NCBI GenBank assembly: GCA_022559985.1
Contig: JAFJTR010000134.1
Location: forward strand, 1 to 49,372
Direction: 5' to 3'
DNA from: Parastagonospora avenae f. sp. tritici 18332-5
Lineage: Eukaryota; Ascomycota; Dothideomycetes; Pleosporales; Phaeosphaeriaceae
DNA: 49,372 nucleotides
Shown: positions 21,110-31,558 of the stretch, piece by piece
How the letters are laid out: each line of letters opens with the position of its first letter
Numbering within the stretch: the stretch's first letter is position 1
The notes under the pieces: model-generated
Told to the model about the DNA's origin: nothing
Database searches by the model: none
The model's input: the letters and a program-made list of their open reading frames with translations, nothing else
Position numbers and translations under genes: made by a program

Positions 21110-21441
21110 TATGACAGCAAAGTCGAGTAGGTAGTAGAGACAGTGAGATGGGCAGTGTAGATAGCTACGGAAAACGCTCATTCGGCCAAGGACTATATAC
21201 CCAGTCAAGTTGAAGGACAGTTACACGCAAGGGCGCGGAACTAACAGGCCACGTACCACCACGACGGCTGACAGTCATCCATAAGGAGTAGTAAATAGAG
21301 CTCCCAAGCATTCTGGAAAGAAACACGGGGACTTGGCGACTATGCGCACAGCGCTGCCTGGAAGCAGCGCCGCCGATTGCGGGTAATATTTCTGAACGGG
21401 CCGTATACATGTATGACGGCACGGCCTTACATCGATCTGTC
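21110..21441. other. Intergenic, secreted protein to cyclase
   Basis: The promoter of the secreted protein gene on the minus strand and the 3' end of the next gene. I see nothing else. Confidence 0.45.
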
Positions 21442-22537
21442 TCAGAATATAGCTACGGCGTTGGGCGGACTGGCTACGCCACCTGGAACCTGAGTTGTTA
21501 TGTCAGCACTACTACTACGCGTCTTGGCCCAGTGAGGCGGAGTCGAAAAAACGTACTTTGAGCGGAACACTGCTTATAAAACACGTCCGTCTATCCAACA
21601 CATGCGCTCTCTCACACAGTGCTTCCAAGTCCCACATTTCACCAATCATGACGCCCCAGCCGCCGAGCAGCCACTGGTGCAAGAGGCCGCCGCCTTGCAT
21701 TTCCTGCTCCCAGGTCTCGCCTTTCCAGATGCCGCCGGGAGCGTTGTGGGCGCCGACGAGAGGGGACATTTCAAAGCTGGGGGCGTCGCCTGCGACGGCG
21801 ACGAAGCCGGATTCCCAGATCCATTGCGCGACGTCCTTATGGCTCTGGACGCCGAGGAAGGTCGGGGGTGCGGATGCCATTGCTTTGCGGGATTTTGAGT
21901 CTAGGGCGGAGTAGTCTCGCGTGAAGCCTGTGCGGAGGAGGAGGACGTCGCCTTCGCGGGTTTGCACGCCAGTTTCTTTGAGCATATCCTTCAGCACTTC
22001 TGCACTGATGTGGTTGTTACTAAGTGCATTGACAGGCTCTTGGCCTTTCCTCTCGAGGTAGCGCGGGTAATCCAGGATAACTCCGCGAGCTGTGATACCA
22101 CCTGAGTGAGCGACACGATCGATTCCGATGACTTCAGTATTCTCAACGTCTTGTTGCGTTCGCCCCCCATAGTAGCGTTTGGCTTGCTGGTAACCGTAAT
22201 GGCGGAAGCCGTCCCATTGGCTGCTGCTCTGTGTGTTAATATCCAGACGGTCATCATTGACGATTCTTTTAGTGCCGTCTGGATGGCTTCGATTCTCCAT
22301 CTTCCAGCCGAAAGGTGGACGACCAAAGGATGGGAATGACGGGAGATTCAAGTACCAGTCTAGTGACACACGTTCACCAGTCTGAATCTCTTGTGCTGCT
22401 GCTTTGACGGTTGCGGGGGTAATGAGGTTGAGTGCGCCCAGCTCATCATCCTTGCCATATAGACCCCATGCATTTCCTGGCGGACCGTTCTTGTCCAGTG
22501 GCAGTTCTGCGAATGGTGGTCGAGATGAAGGTGACAT
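21442..22537 (-). CDS. Cyclase-family protein (PF04199, kynurenine formamidase-like fold)
   Basis: Metal-dependent hydrolase/cyclase family; the fungal members have no fixed substrate. Minus-strand exons 21557-22537 and 21442-21489 join to 342 residues. The 67-nt intron (GTACGT donor, CAG acceptor) gives the typical fungal C-terminus VPLKVPGGVASPPNAVAIF. Reading through the donor instead ends in an unrelated tail. Family marks are GALNLITPATV, LDWYLNLPSFP, the metal-site region SSQWDGFRHYGYQ, a GVILDYPR block, GDVLLLRTGF, AVAGDAPSFE and LHQWLLGGWGVMIGEMWDLE. The classical bacterial HxGTHxD motif is replaced by the QWDGFRHYG variant usual in fungal members. Likely cytosolic, as no signal peptide is seen. 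Confidence 0.87.
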
Positions 22538-22906
22538 GATTAGGTTTTATGGTCGTGGTTAAATTATTCCAACGCTCTTCGGCTGCCCAGTTCGATGCGA
22601 ATAGCACAGGGACTTCGAGCTGATCTTCCAGTACATGTACGTAGAAGCTGTGCCAGGTTCCGTGACGTATGGTGGGGTAGAAAGCGGGGTCCCATTACTC
22701 TTGCCGACTGATTCGGCAATCTTGGAGAAATTTGTATTCTCATACACTCTGCTGATCGGTAACCTTGGCAGAAGTCACTCCGAGAACAATCAAACAGGCT
22801 CTGGCCTTGCCAGTGTTTGGCACTGTTCTTGTACACACATGCGAGTAGAAAAGAACCTAAAAACGGTTGGTCGTAAGAATGTTCTTTCATTCCGCCACTT
22901 GAGTCC
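22538..22906. other. Intergenic, cyclase to Rab-GAP
   Basis: Both flanking genes are on the minus strand, so this holds the cyclase promoter and the 3' flank of the Rab-GAP gene. I see nothing else. Confidence 0.45.
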
Positions 22907-24601
22907 TCAGTAATCGGGACCCATGCCTACACCACCATTGCCTCTTGAATTCGTGTTCTTTAAATGTGCTCCACTCCCTTTGAATAAGCTCTGCCAGATG
23001 AAAGCTTCGCTCAACAGTAGCTCAATATCTTTCTCAGTCCACTGACGCGTAGGCAGTGATTGCAGAAACATCATGATCTCTTGGAAATCCATCTTCCGTA
23101 GCTGTTCGGTCCACTTGACGAGGAAGGCCGCGCATACGTAAAGATGGAAAGACGAAAAACCGTCTTCTTCGGCCTGAGATGTTTTAGCAGAATATCAAAC
23201 AATGGCCAGGCTCAATCATACCAAATATGTGTCCCACATGCGTATTGTATTCTGCACGGATATCTCGCGCATCAAGAGACAGTTCATCCATCGGAAGCTG
23301 AACTGTATGAATTCTACCCCTTCGTTCTGCAAATGTCTTGCCAGATCACCGTCAATACGCGTGGTGAGGTCTCTGAGGTCCGCCACCTGCCGCTGAATAC
23401 CTGGCTGATGCGCGATGTAGTTGTCCTGTATTCCATCGAGTAGTTTTGTAAGACACCAGAACGAGTCTGCCTCAACAGCGTCCAGCACTGGTTTTGGCAG
23501 TTGGCCCGGGTCCATGCCGAATTCGATATTTGGATCAGAAATGTATGCTCCGAGAAACACTTGCCAGAACGGAGTGACTAGATCGTTGATACCCTGCACG
23601 TATCCCGATGCGGGATGTCGTATTGCCCAGACGTATAGTATCCTCTCTAACGATCGCTGAGTTGCTTCGTACTGGTACAGTGGAAGGTGTGGGTTCGTCC
23701 GCGGTACATCGATGCTAATCTGGTGCCAGATGGCTTCGTCCAGGCCCCGGCCTCGCCCACGGATTGTCGACGGAAACGACGAAGCACCTGCAATACCAGC
23801 AACGACTGCACCACTGGCGCCTGCTGTTCCTCTGTCGAATGCTTGTCGCACGCCTTCCAGGTATTCTTTACGTTTTCTTTCCAGCGCAACCACCCGCCGT
23901 TCACTGCTCGTCGGAAGATATCCAAGCAAGACTTGCCAGGTCATGGCGCGCACTTCAGATGGAACACCCGACCACGCCAAATCCCTCAGGTCGGATAGGG
24001 ACACTGTGCTTGCTTGCAATATCTTCTTGAACTTGTTGATCCTTGCCGTGCGCGACGACTGTTCTTCTATTTGCTTGGCTGTGGCGTTCGCGGGGATGGA
24101 AGCATGCGTGATGAGGTGGAGAGAGTTTGCGGGATCCCGAAGTATCTCCTGGTATTGCGGCCTCAGTATTTTCCCCTCGACTTTCTTCGCAGTAGGATAT
24201 GTAGGGATTCCTCTCTCCTCGGCAATGTCCCCGCTGTCTATACCACGCCATGCCGAAGACCCAGACACGGTTCTTGCGCTGTTCCCACCTGCATCTTTTG
24301 CGTTTGATGGCTGTTTCCGCCGGCCTTTCCGCCGCATGTTTGCTATACTAGGTAGGCCGAATTCATCTTCGTCGTCCTCAAACATGTCCCCATCTTGCAG
24401 CTCATCTTCATCCCAATCATGCTTCGTGCTTTGCAGGAAGCTGCTATAAGACTGCCGCGCAGGACGAGGGGACGTTGTGCTTCGGCTAGGTGCCGCGCTC
24501 GACTCGCGACTGTGGGTGGCTGACGGAGGGGTGCGAGGTCGCGAAGTCGATCCTGACACACTTCTATTCGGAATTAGAGTACTGGAAGTTTCTAAAGACA
24601 T
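22907..24601 (-). CDS. GYP1: TBC-domain Rab GTPase-activating protein (Gyp1-like)
   Basis: Stimulates GTP hydrolysis by Rab GTPases (Ypt1 and others) in ER-Golgi and Golgi traffic. Minus-strand exons 23222-24601 and 22907-23173 join to 548 residues. The first 100 or so are Ser/Pro-rich and probably disordered, with an acidic patch near 65-80. The TBC domain (about 200-520) begins at LRDLAWSGVPSEVRAMTWQVLLGY. It carries both catalytic fingers: the arginine finger in ISIDVPRTNP and the glutamine finger in GYVQGINDL. The 48-nt intron falls right after MWDTYL, where AEEDGFSSFHLYVCAAFL resumes the TBC fold. An insertion rich in Ala/Gly between TBC motifs (near 250-290) is lineage variation. Confidence 0.92.
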
Positions 24602-25349
24602 GGCTTTATCCTACAACGAACTGAAGTTAAGTATGTCGGCGTGAGAGTATGCCGCGCCAATGACCTTCTTGCTCTGGCTCTGGCTCGAGTTTGACGTATT
24701 AGATGCCGTGCGCCAAAACGGGGACCCTGATCTGTTTGTCGCGTGTTAGGATCGATTTGCGCGATTGTTTGTGGAAACATACGAGGAGCGGTCTGTATGT
24801 AGGGAAGCAACATGTTAGCTACCCCAGATGCTATGACGCTGGCGCGGTTTGGAAGGGCACGAACCGACCTGGACCATTTCCTGGCGCGTCTTTTAGTATT
24901 TGGAGCCTCGAGTAGTATTACTGCAATTACATACCTGCTGCTGCTTCTTCATGGCGACGGTGACGGTGAAGGGGCGCAAAAGGACCCCGCCTCAGTCGCC
25001 GCATTCGAGGTTCAAACTACCCTGCAGCTCTCGCCAAAGCACGTCCCCGTCCCCGCCCGCGGCTCACCTGTTGCCAAGCCCCAGGCACGGTCGCTCCTTC
25101 CATTCGTTCTCCTCACCTTTGCGTCAAGCTCTTCTCACGCGTTTACTCTCGCCGACACACTCAACCATCGCGCCCCTTATTGCGATAGTGATTTGGCTAC
25201 TTTCTTCTTTCTCTTTCTCTTTTTGTTGCGAGCCCCAGCACAAGGCGCCCGGACAAAGTCCACTTCTTAGTACTAGCGTCACTTTCGCATTCCTAGCACC
25301 AAAGCAGCTCTCATCCTACTCTTCTCTCTTCTAGCACAGCGCTTTCGAC
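24602..25349. other. Divergent promoter region, Rab-GAP/hnRNP
   Basis: Pyrimidine-rich runs (TTTCTCTTTCTC type) at about 25200-25340 on the plus strand are typical of strongly expressed fungal promoters and lie just before the hnRNP start. A 152-codon frame here is low-complexity and I reject it as a gene. Confidence 0.5.
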
Positions 25350-28300
25350 ATGGCCGACGAGAACTTTGAGGACGACATCTTCGACGATCTGTGAGTATTT
25401 GCGCCGCATCACATGATGGCGCTTTATCTTGCAACCATGGCTTGGCTAACACCTCTATAGCTACGATGAAGAACCTGCGTCCAAACCTGCGCCTGCCGCA
25501 CCTGCTCCTGTCCCGCAAGCAGACCCAGAGCCCATGAAGGCTGAACTAGCCAGCACACCAGCGCAAGACACGACACAGAATGCCACCGACAACGCGGCTC
25601 CGTCATGGCACGCACCTTCAGCAGGCGGCCAGGATGCCCACATGGACAACTCGGGCTACAACGCAGGAGGCGACCAGTCTTTCGACAATGCGCCTATGGC
25701 GGATAACAACTATGGTCCCATAAACGTCAAGGAGGATGGGTGAGTGAATGCTCTGCTTTTTGTGCTTTTACGTGACAGGCGCATCGTAAGGTAGGGTATC
25801 AACGCAAGGTTTGCACAGCGTGGCACACGGCGCATGGTCTGAAAGAAGCTTGCTGTGCGACAGTGGAGCCAGCGCTGGCAACAGAAGACCAAGACCAGGA
25901 AGGTCACACAACTTGGGCATGATCATAGCTCGAAGCATCATGCATGTATCTATGGGGTACGTTGGGCGCGATCCAAAACATGAGCCCCGATAGTACGAGT
26001 CGCGTGGTGCAAGACCGTATACGATGTCCAGAAGCTAGAGATGCTCGTATGAGCGAAATATGGCGCGATATCACCGGGCTGGTGAAGCGTTCAAACGTTG
26101 GCAGACAACGCTGCAATCATCGAAAGTGGGAAGAAGCTTGGATGAGGATAGCCAACGACTGCTTTCTCCAGAACACTTAACAGTACGCCTTACGCGGGTC
26201 CCATCGCGGCTTGCTGATGCACTTAGCAACGCCTTTTGTCGATATATACCTAGGTACTTGATAGTGCGTATACACAACGCAAGCTCAGGGTAGCCATCGA
26301 GTTGCGTGACGGGCTGTTTCGCAGCCGTCCGCGCTCGTGTCCATAGCAGAACACAGACGCTTCATCCGAACACACTGTGCCTTTGCGGCTATCTCTGCTT
26401 GAGCCTCCCATGGCGGTTATGAATATCGGAATTACCGAGTCCGTTCCGATTTGGCAAACGCCACGAGGTCAACAAGTTCGCATCTGGCTCGCGGCGCAAA
26501 ACACACTTTCGCTTAAATGTCGACATGCATCTGGCAAGCACACTTGGCCAGCTACAAATGAACGGCCATCCTCGTTACGAATTACGATTTGAGTGCGGCC
26601 TGAGTTTTCTTTTCCGCCCTCAGCTCCAAATCTCACATCACTTCAATTGGCACTCGCTGGGAGCTATGGTGCACTTCAGGCTGCAGCTGCAATCGCCTGT
26701 TTGGAAACTGGGGACGCGAGGAGGGTCTATCATGGAAACGGAAGACACAACGATGCAGCCATTATCCCGGAGGCTCAGCAATGATTTCCAAAACAAAACC
26801 CCCGACCTCACCTGCTGTTGGACATCCCACTGTGCACATCAGCCTACTTATGGGGACCAACAACATGCAAGCCATCAACCATCAAATCCCGGATCCGCAA
26901 CAAACCAACCTCACTATAACTTGGAATACGTTCCTCGACATTACAACCCCAGACTATGAACCTAGAATGCGCCTCTCTCACGATGCTCCTGCGTTTTTGC
27001 TGTTTCTTTACTTCATTCATGGCCTACATTACTAACTTGAATCAGTAAAATGTTCATTGGTGGCCTAAATTGGGAGACTACAGAAGGTTCGTACTGATCA
27101 ACCTAAAAGCTGACGGAAATTTTGAACTTAATACTAATCTGTGTGCTCTAGAATCCTTGAAAGACTACTTCTCACAGTTTGGTGAAGTCAGCGAATGTAC
27201 AGTCATGCGCGACTCCGCTACCGGACGTTCGCGAGGCTTCGGTTTCCTGACATTCAGAGACCCCAAGTGTGTCAACACCGTGATGGTGAAGGAGCATTAC
27301 CTTGACGGCAAGATCGTAGGTTATCCACAGTATAATTTGATCACATACTAATGCACTTCAGATCGATCCCAAGCGAGCGATTCCCCGCGAGGAGCAGGAG
27401 CGTACGAGCAAGATCTTTGTTGGTGGTGTCAGCCAGGAAGCCACTGAAGAAGACTTCACCAATTTCTTCAAGAGTTTCGGTCGAGTCGTCGATGCAACCC
27501 TGATGATGGATAAGGAGACTGGCCGTCCCCGTGGCTTCGGTTTCGTTACATTCGATGGCGATGCTGCTGTCGATGCGACATTGCGTCAACCCCTCCAGAT
27601 TCTCGGCAAGCCTATCGAAGTCAAGCGTGCCCAACCTAGAGGCAACATGCGTGACGAAGACGGCGGTGACAAGAAGTTTGGTCGCAACAACAAATTCAAC
27701 AACCGTGATCAGGGTGGTAACGGCAACAATGGCGGCGGCTTCGACAACCAACAGAGTGCACCAGCTCAAGGCGGTACCGCCGGTATGACCCCCGCCATGA
27801 TGGCCCAGTACTGGCAGCGCATGCAACAGTACTTCCAGCAAATGCAACAGAACCTCGCCCAGCAACAAGCCGGCGGCGGCATGGCCAACCCCATGGGCGG
27901 CATGAACCCGATGCAAATGCAGCAAATGCAAGCACAGATGATGAATGGCGGCATGAACCGCAACACTGGCTCTCCCAACCCCCAAAACATGATGGGCGCC
28001 ATGAACCCGATGATGCAGCAGCAGATGATGGCCGGCGGCCCCAATGGCGGCATGAACAACCAAGGTATGATGGGCCCCAGCGGCCCCGAAGCACAACGAC
28101 CCGCTTACACGCCCCAAGACCAGCTCGCCTTCGAACAGCAGAAGTACGAACAACAGCAGCAGCGCCGCATGCAACAGCAAGGCCCCTACGGCGGCACCCC
28201 TGCCTGGGAAGGCATGTACGAAGACATGCCCCAGCCCCCGAGCGGCCCCGGTCGCGGCGGCTTCAAGGGTAACCAGCGCGGTCGCCAGGGCAGCAGCCAG

Positions 28301-28441
28301 CCTCCCGGCGGTCCGGCGAATGCGCCCATCAACGCCCCCACGGGACCCAAGAATGCGGGGAAGCCTGGTGCGAACTATCGTGGCGGAGGGCGGCATACTG
28401 GGGGCTTCAGGCACCAGCCGTATGGTGGACGGGGTGGTTAG
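25350..28441 (+). CDS. HRP1: hnRNP with two RRMs and a Gln/Met/Gly-rich tail (Hrp1/Nab4-like)
   Basis: Nuclear mRNA-binding protein of the cleavage factor IB type, acting in 3'-end processing and export. Exons 25350-25390, 25461-25739, 27046-27086, 27152-27315 and 27362-28441 join to 534 residues. An acidic, Pro/Ala-rich N-terminus (1-107) precedes RRM1 (RNP2 MFIGGL, RNP1 RGFGFLTF) and RRM2 (RNP2 IFVGGV, RNP1 RGFGFVTF), joined by IDPKRAIPREEQ, a linker typical of Hrp1. The last 260 residues are Gln/Met/Gly/Asn-rich with RGG-like ends (GRGGFKGNQRGR, GGRGG), a prion-like domain suited to condensation and arginine methylation. Intron 2 is 1,306 nt, far longer than any other in the window. Confidence 0.92.
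25740..27045 (+). other. Unusually long (1.3 kb) intron of the hnRNP gene
   Basis: GTGAGTG donor at 25740 and TTGAATCAG acceptor at 27044-27045 with an ACTAAC branch motif 15 nt before it. It joins EDG to KMFIGGLNW in phase. Every other intron in the window is under about 350 nt. Open frames inside it are not continuous with the flanking exons and match nothing I know. Confidence 0.8.
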
Positions 28442-29078
28442 ATGCCCTCTGAGCGGCGGGCTAGTGATGGAGAGAGAAGTGGTGGATCGGCCGCGAGTGC
28501 ACGGAAGGAGCAGCGGAGGCGAAGAAGTCTGTCTGGGCCGTAATCGTGGGCTCCTTTCGTTGATCTAATACTCTCTCGCTGGACACTCGACGGCATCCCT
28601 TCCGTGCTGTCAAAATAAGGACACGTACGCCATGGGTTGGATGGTTAATGCTTCCTTGTTTACATAACTGGATGGGTGGCTTTTTCCCTTTTCTCGAATG
28701 TATAATAGATCTCATCTCGAGTCACTTTGAGTACGAAAAGTGTCTTGATCTTGACTTTGTGACCTCGCTTACGTGAGTTTCGTGCATGTGGACGGGAAGG
28801 TACCAAACATTTGTTATGTGTAGAGTGGCAATGCACATGTGAGAATGTATGATGATAACAATCAAGCTTCACTTTTGCAAGAAAAGTATTCAAAGTCTGA
28901 AGTGTGTAATTCGTGTCATTACGTTTGCGCATCAACGTCGCCGTCCATTAATCTAAAATCGAAAAACAAAAACGCCTCGCTAATCTTCATATCTCATGCC
29001 CATGCCCATATCCACGCGATGCAAAGCGACCATATATACGAATCCCATCGAACACCATATGTGCAAAGCCCAACCTAT
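28442..29078. other. Convergent intergenic, hnRNP/CRH
   Basis: 3' UTR region of the hnRNP gene and the flank of the coding-like tail at 29079. Nothing else is recognised. Confidence 0.45.
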
Positions 29079-29282
29079 TTACTCCTTCCTACTCTTCTTA
29101 CTCGTAGGCTTCTCCGTCTTCCACGCAAAAGCAACTTTGTACGCCGGATACTGCGTCCACCAAAACTTGACAGCCACCTTGCATCCCAACTGTCCGTGGT
29201 ATACAACCATGGTGCAGAAGACGACGACAAAGGCGAAAGTGGGGTACTCCATGAAGAAGTTAAACGTGTCGCGGACATGCGC
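29079..29282 (-). other. Coding-like extension in frame beyond the CRH stop (67 codons)
   Basis: After the TAG at 29283-29285 the same minus-strand frame stays open for 67 codons to a TAA at 29079-29081. The codons show the strong C/G/T third-base preference of real genes here. The peptide has a hydrophobic segment (FAFVVVFCTMVVYHG), then aromatic and basic residues ending KKSRKE. An in-frame ATG at 29252 could start a 57-residue membrane protein. It may be a separate small gene, a last exon joined through the TAG used as an acceptor, a read-through extension, or chance. Confidence 0.35.
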
Positions 29283-30740
29283 CTACCATGCCTGGCGCCA
29301 GACGAAGCCCATAACGATGGAGAAGAGCTGGAGATGAATGCCGTGGAAAACCCGGGCACCGGAGTTGACAGCGGGAGCAGCGGGGACGTTTGTTGCCGCG
29401 GCATTTTTGATCTGGTTTACAGTCGATGCTGGGGGCGTGGTGCCGGGGTACAAAGTGCGCAGAGTGGTGAAGCCCCTGTCATCGTAGCCAGTGACGACCG
29501 TGGGCTTAGAATCGCCAGGCGAAGCCGAAGGCACAGGCGGAGGCAAGCCCGTATAGGAAGCGGCTTGGGACATCTGGGAGTTTGTTAGCAACAGTCGTGG
29601 AGAGGGGATGCGCACTGGAGCATGGGAAAAAGAGTCTTACTAACAGGAGCGGAGCTGGGAGGCACAACCTTTCCACTATCCGACACGGTCCATCCTGATG
29701 GCAATCCGGGGTAGTTGGCGAAGGTGGGCTGCGGTGCGGCAGAGGTCGTTCCAGGGACCCAGGGGTAGACGCTGGGGCGATTGGGGGCGTCGGTCTGGCC
29801 AGGGGTGAAGGGGAGTGGCTGGCCAGATGCGACGGCTGTGACTGAAGGCGAGTTCGCGACGGGCTTGCTACCTCCTGAGAAGACAGAACCGCCGACGGCC
29901 TTGATAGATCCTGAGCTACCAGACTGGTCGCCGTAGATGTACTGGGTTCCGGTTGAGTAGTCCTGAACCATGATGGAGCGGACGACCATAGAGAAAGGAC
30001 CCTTGGAGTAGTCGGTAGGTCCCCTAGACCATTCGATGGTACCGGGGGCGTTCGCTGAATCACCGCCACTCCACGCGCCTAGCTTTAGCTGGCACGGGCT
30101 TTGAGGATATTGATTGTTGGCGTTGGCAGGCTCAAGAGTGCGGACGGGTTGGCCTTCAATCGACCAGACGATCTGGCTGGGTGTCCATTCGATGGTGTAC
30201 TTTTTGAAACCCGACTGGCTTCCAACATCAGCGTGGAAGGCGCCTCGGTTATAGGTCGTCGTTTGTCCTTTGCCGAAGTCTGATTGTTGTCAGCATATGC
30301 CTCAGTATTTTCGCATACGAGTATTACTTACAGTTGGTCTGAACCTCATCAGCATCCGCACCGAGCCACTCCCAGTCGATTTCGTCCAAAGTGTTCGACT
30401 GCAAGACGACACTGCTGACAATTCCGGCACCTGGCGCTGCCTTGGCGACAACCTCGACCTTGCCATACATGATGTACCACTTCGACGTAAGCTGGGGCGA
30501 GTCGCCAGACTTGGCTACTGTGAAAGAGACGCCGTCTTTGCCATATGTAGGGTTGCCCTGGGGTGTGAAGCTGTCGGATGAGGAGCTGAAGTCGATGTTG
30601 ACGGTCCTGCCGAGCGCTGAGTCTGGCGGGCAGTCGGTTCGTAGCATAGGGTTGCAGTTTGACCACGTCTGAGCGACCGAGGGTGTGATGAGGGAGGCTG
30701 CCGACGCAAGGGCGGCGAGTGCCCGTATGGTAGAGCGCAT
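29283..30740 (-). CDS. CRH-type GH16 chitin-glucan transglycosylase, probably GPI-anchored
   Basis: Links chitin to beta-glucan in the cell wall. Minus-strand exons 30332-30740, 29641-30279 and 29283-29563 join to 442 residues. A signal peptide (about 1-23) precedes the GH16 domain, with the catalytic motif DEIDWEW (E120, D122, E124), WYIMYGKVEV, FHADV, WTPSQIVWSIEG and GAWSGGD. A Ser/Pro-rich stalk follows. The last intron has two possible acceptors: AAG at 29564-29565, giving a tail with NSGAR and the hydrophobic FSIVMGFVW as a GPI signal; and a more standard CAG ten bases earlier, giving a shorter 371-residue protein ending at 29506 in a different hydrophobic tail. I prefer the longer form because that frame looks coding throughout; the choice is not certain. 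Confidence 0.85.
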
Positions 30741-31558
30741 CGTGAGTATGGTAAGTGAGGGTTTAGTGGTAGTGAAAGTGTCGGCTGTGATGCCGGAGAC
30801 GGTGGCACAATAATGTGGGTGAGCTATGTGATGATCTGATATCTCGGTTGGAACGATGTGCTAACAAACAATCGTGTGTAAGTATCGTGGATGAATTGCA
30901 GTGGTTGGATACCTGCTCAGCACTTGAGAGGAATCGAGTTGATCGTGTAATGCAGGCCCAGTGGACTGGCATGCGGAAGGATTATAAAGGTGCTGCCAGC
31001 CATCTTTCTTAGCGGGACATACGTGTTAGCTGGGATAATCAAGGCGTGGCGCGTTGCCGTGCGCTGCACAAAGACGAGGCCCGGGAGGTTGGTGGAGGAA
31101 CGACCAGCCTCGCCAACCCAGCCTCTTCAATTTTGCGGCCCTACCGGTCGCGACCGAGCGCAATGCCCCTATTGGGTCCGCGCATTGTTAATTATCAACC
31201 AAATGACGCAGCCACGACCTGATAGTACCGTGCTCGAGTCCGAGTTGGAATGATTGCGCGTCTCATGGGAACGAAGTTGGATGTCTTCGAAAAGTCCCTG
31301 CATGTGCGCACGTGCCACAGCCGCAAGTCGAGACCCCGCAACACCAATGAGCCATCCCACCATGAGGCTATCAATAGCAATTCGTACGTCTGACACGAGC
31401 TCCTCCAATAGTGCCCGCAGCCCGCGCCAGACCCTGCATAGCCGTTCGAGAGAAGTTTCTTCCTTATTGAGCAATTTTGAGTCACCCGACCGTCAAAACC
31501 ATTGGCACTTTTACGACCTCTTGCCACAAACGACTCTGTGAGGTGACCTCTGCACACC
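30741..31558. other. Divergent promoter region, CRH/PRO2
   Basis: A long antisense open frame (31195-32160, minus) runs from here into PRO2; I regard it as a shadow. Nothing else is seen. Confidence 0.5.

Noticed and set aside
24812..25270. 152-codon frame in the Rab-GAP/hnRNP promoter region
   Set aside because: Made of pyrimidine-rich and simple-sequence promoter DNA; no family resemblance.
27341..28414. 357-codon open frame on the minus strand, Leu/His/Val-rich
   Set aside because: Antisense shadow of the Gln/Met/Gly-rich tail of the hnRNP gene; low-complexity sequence keeps the opposite frame open.
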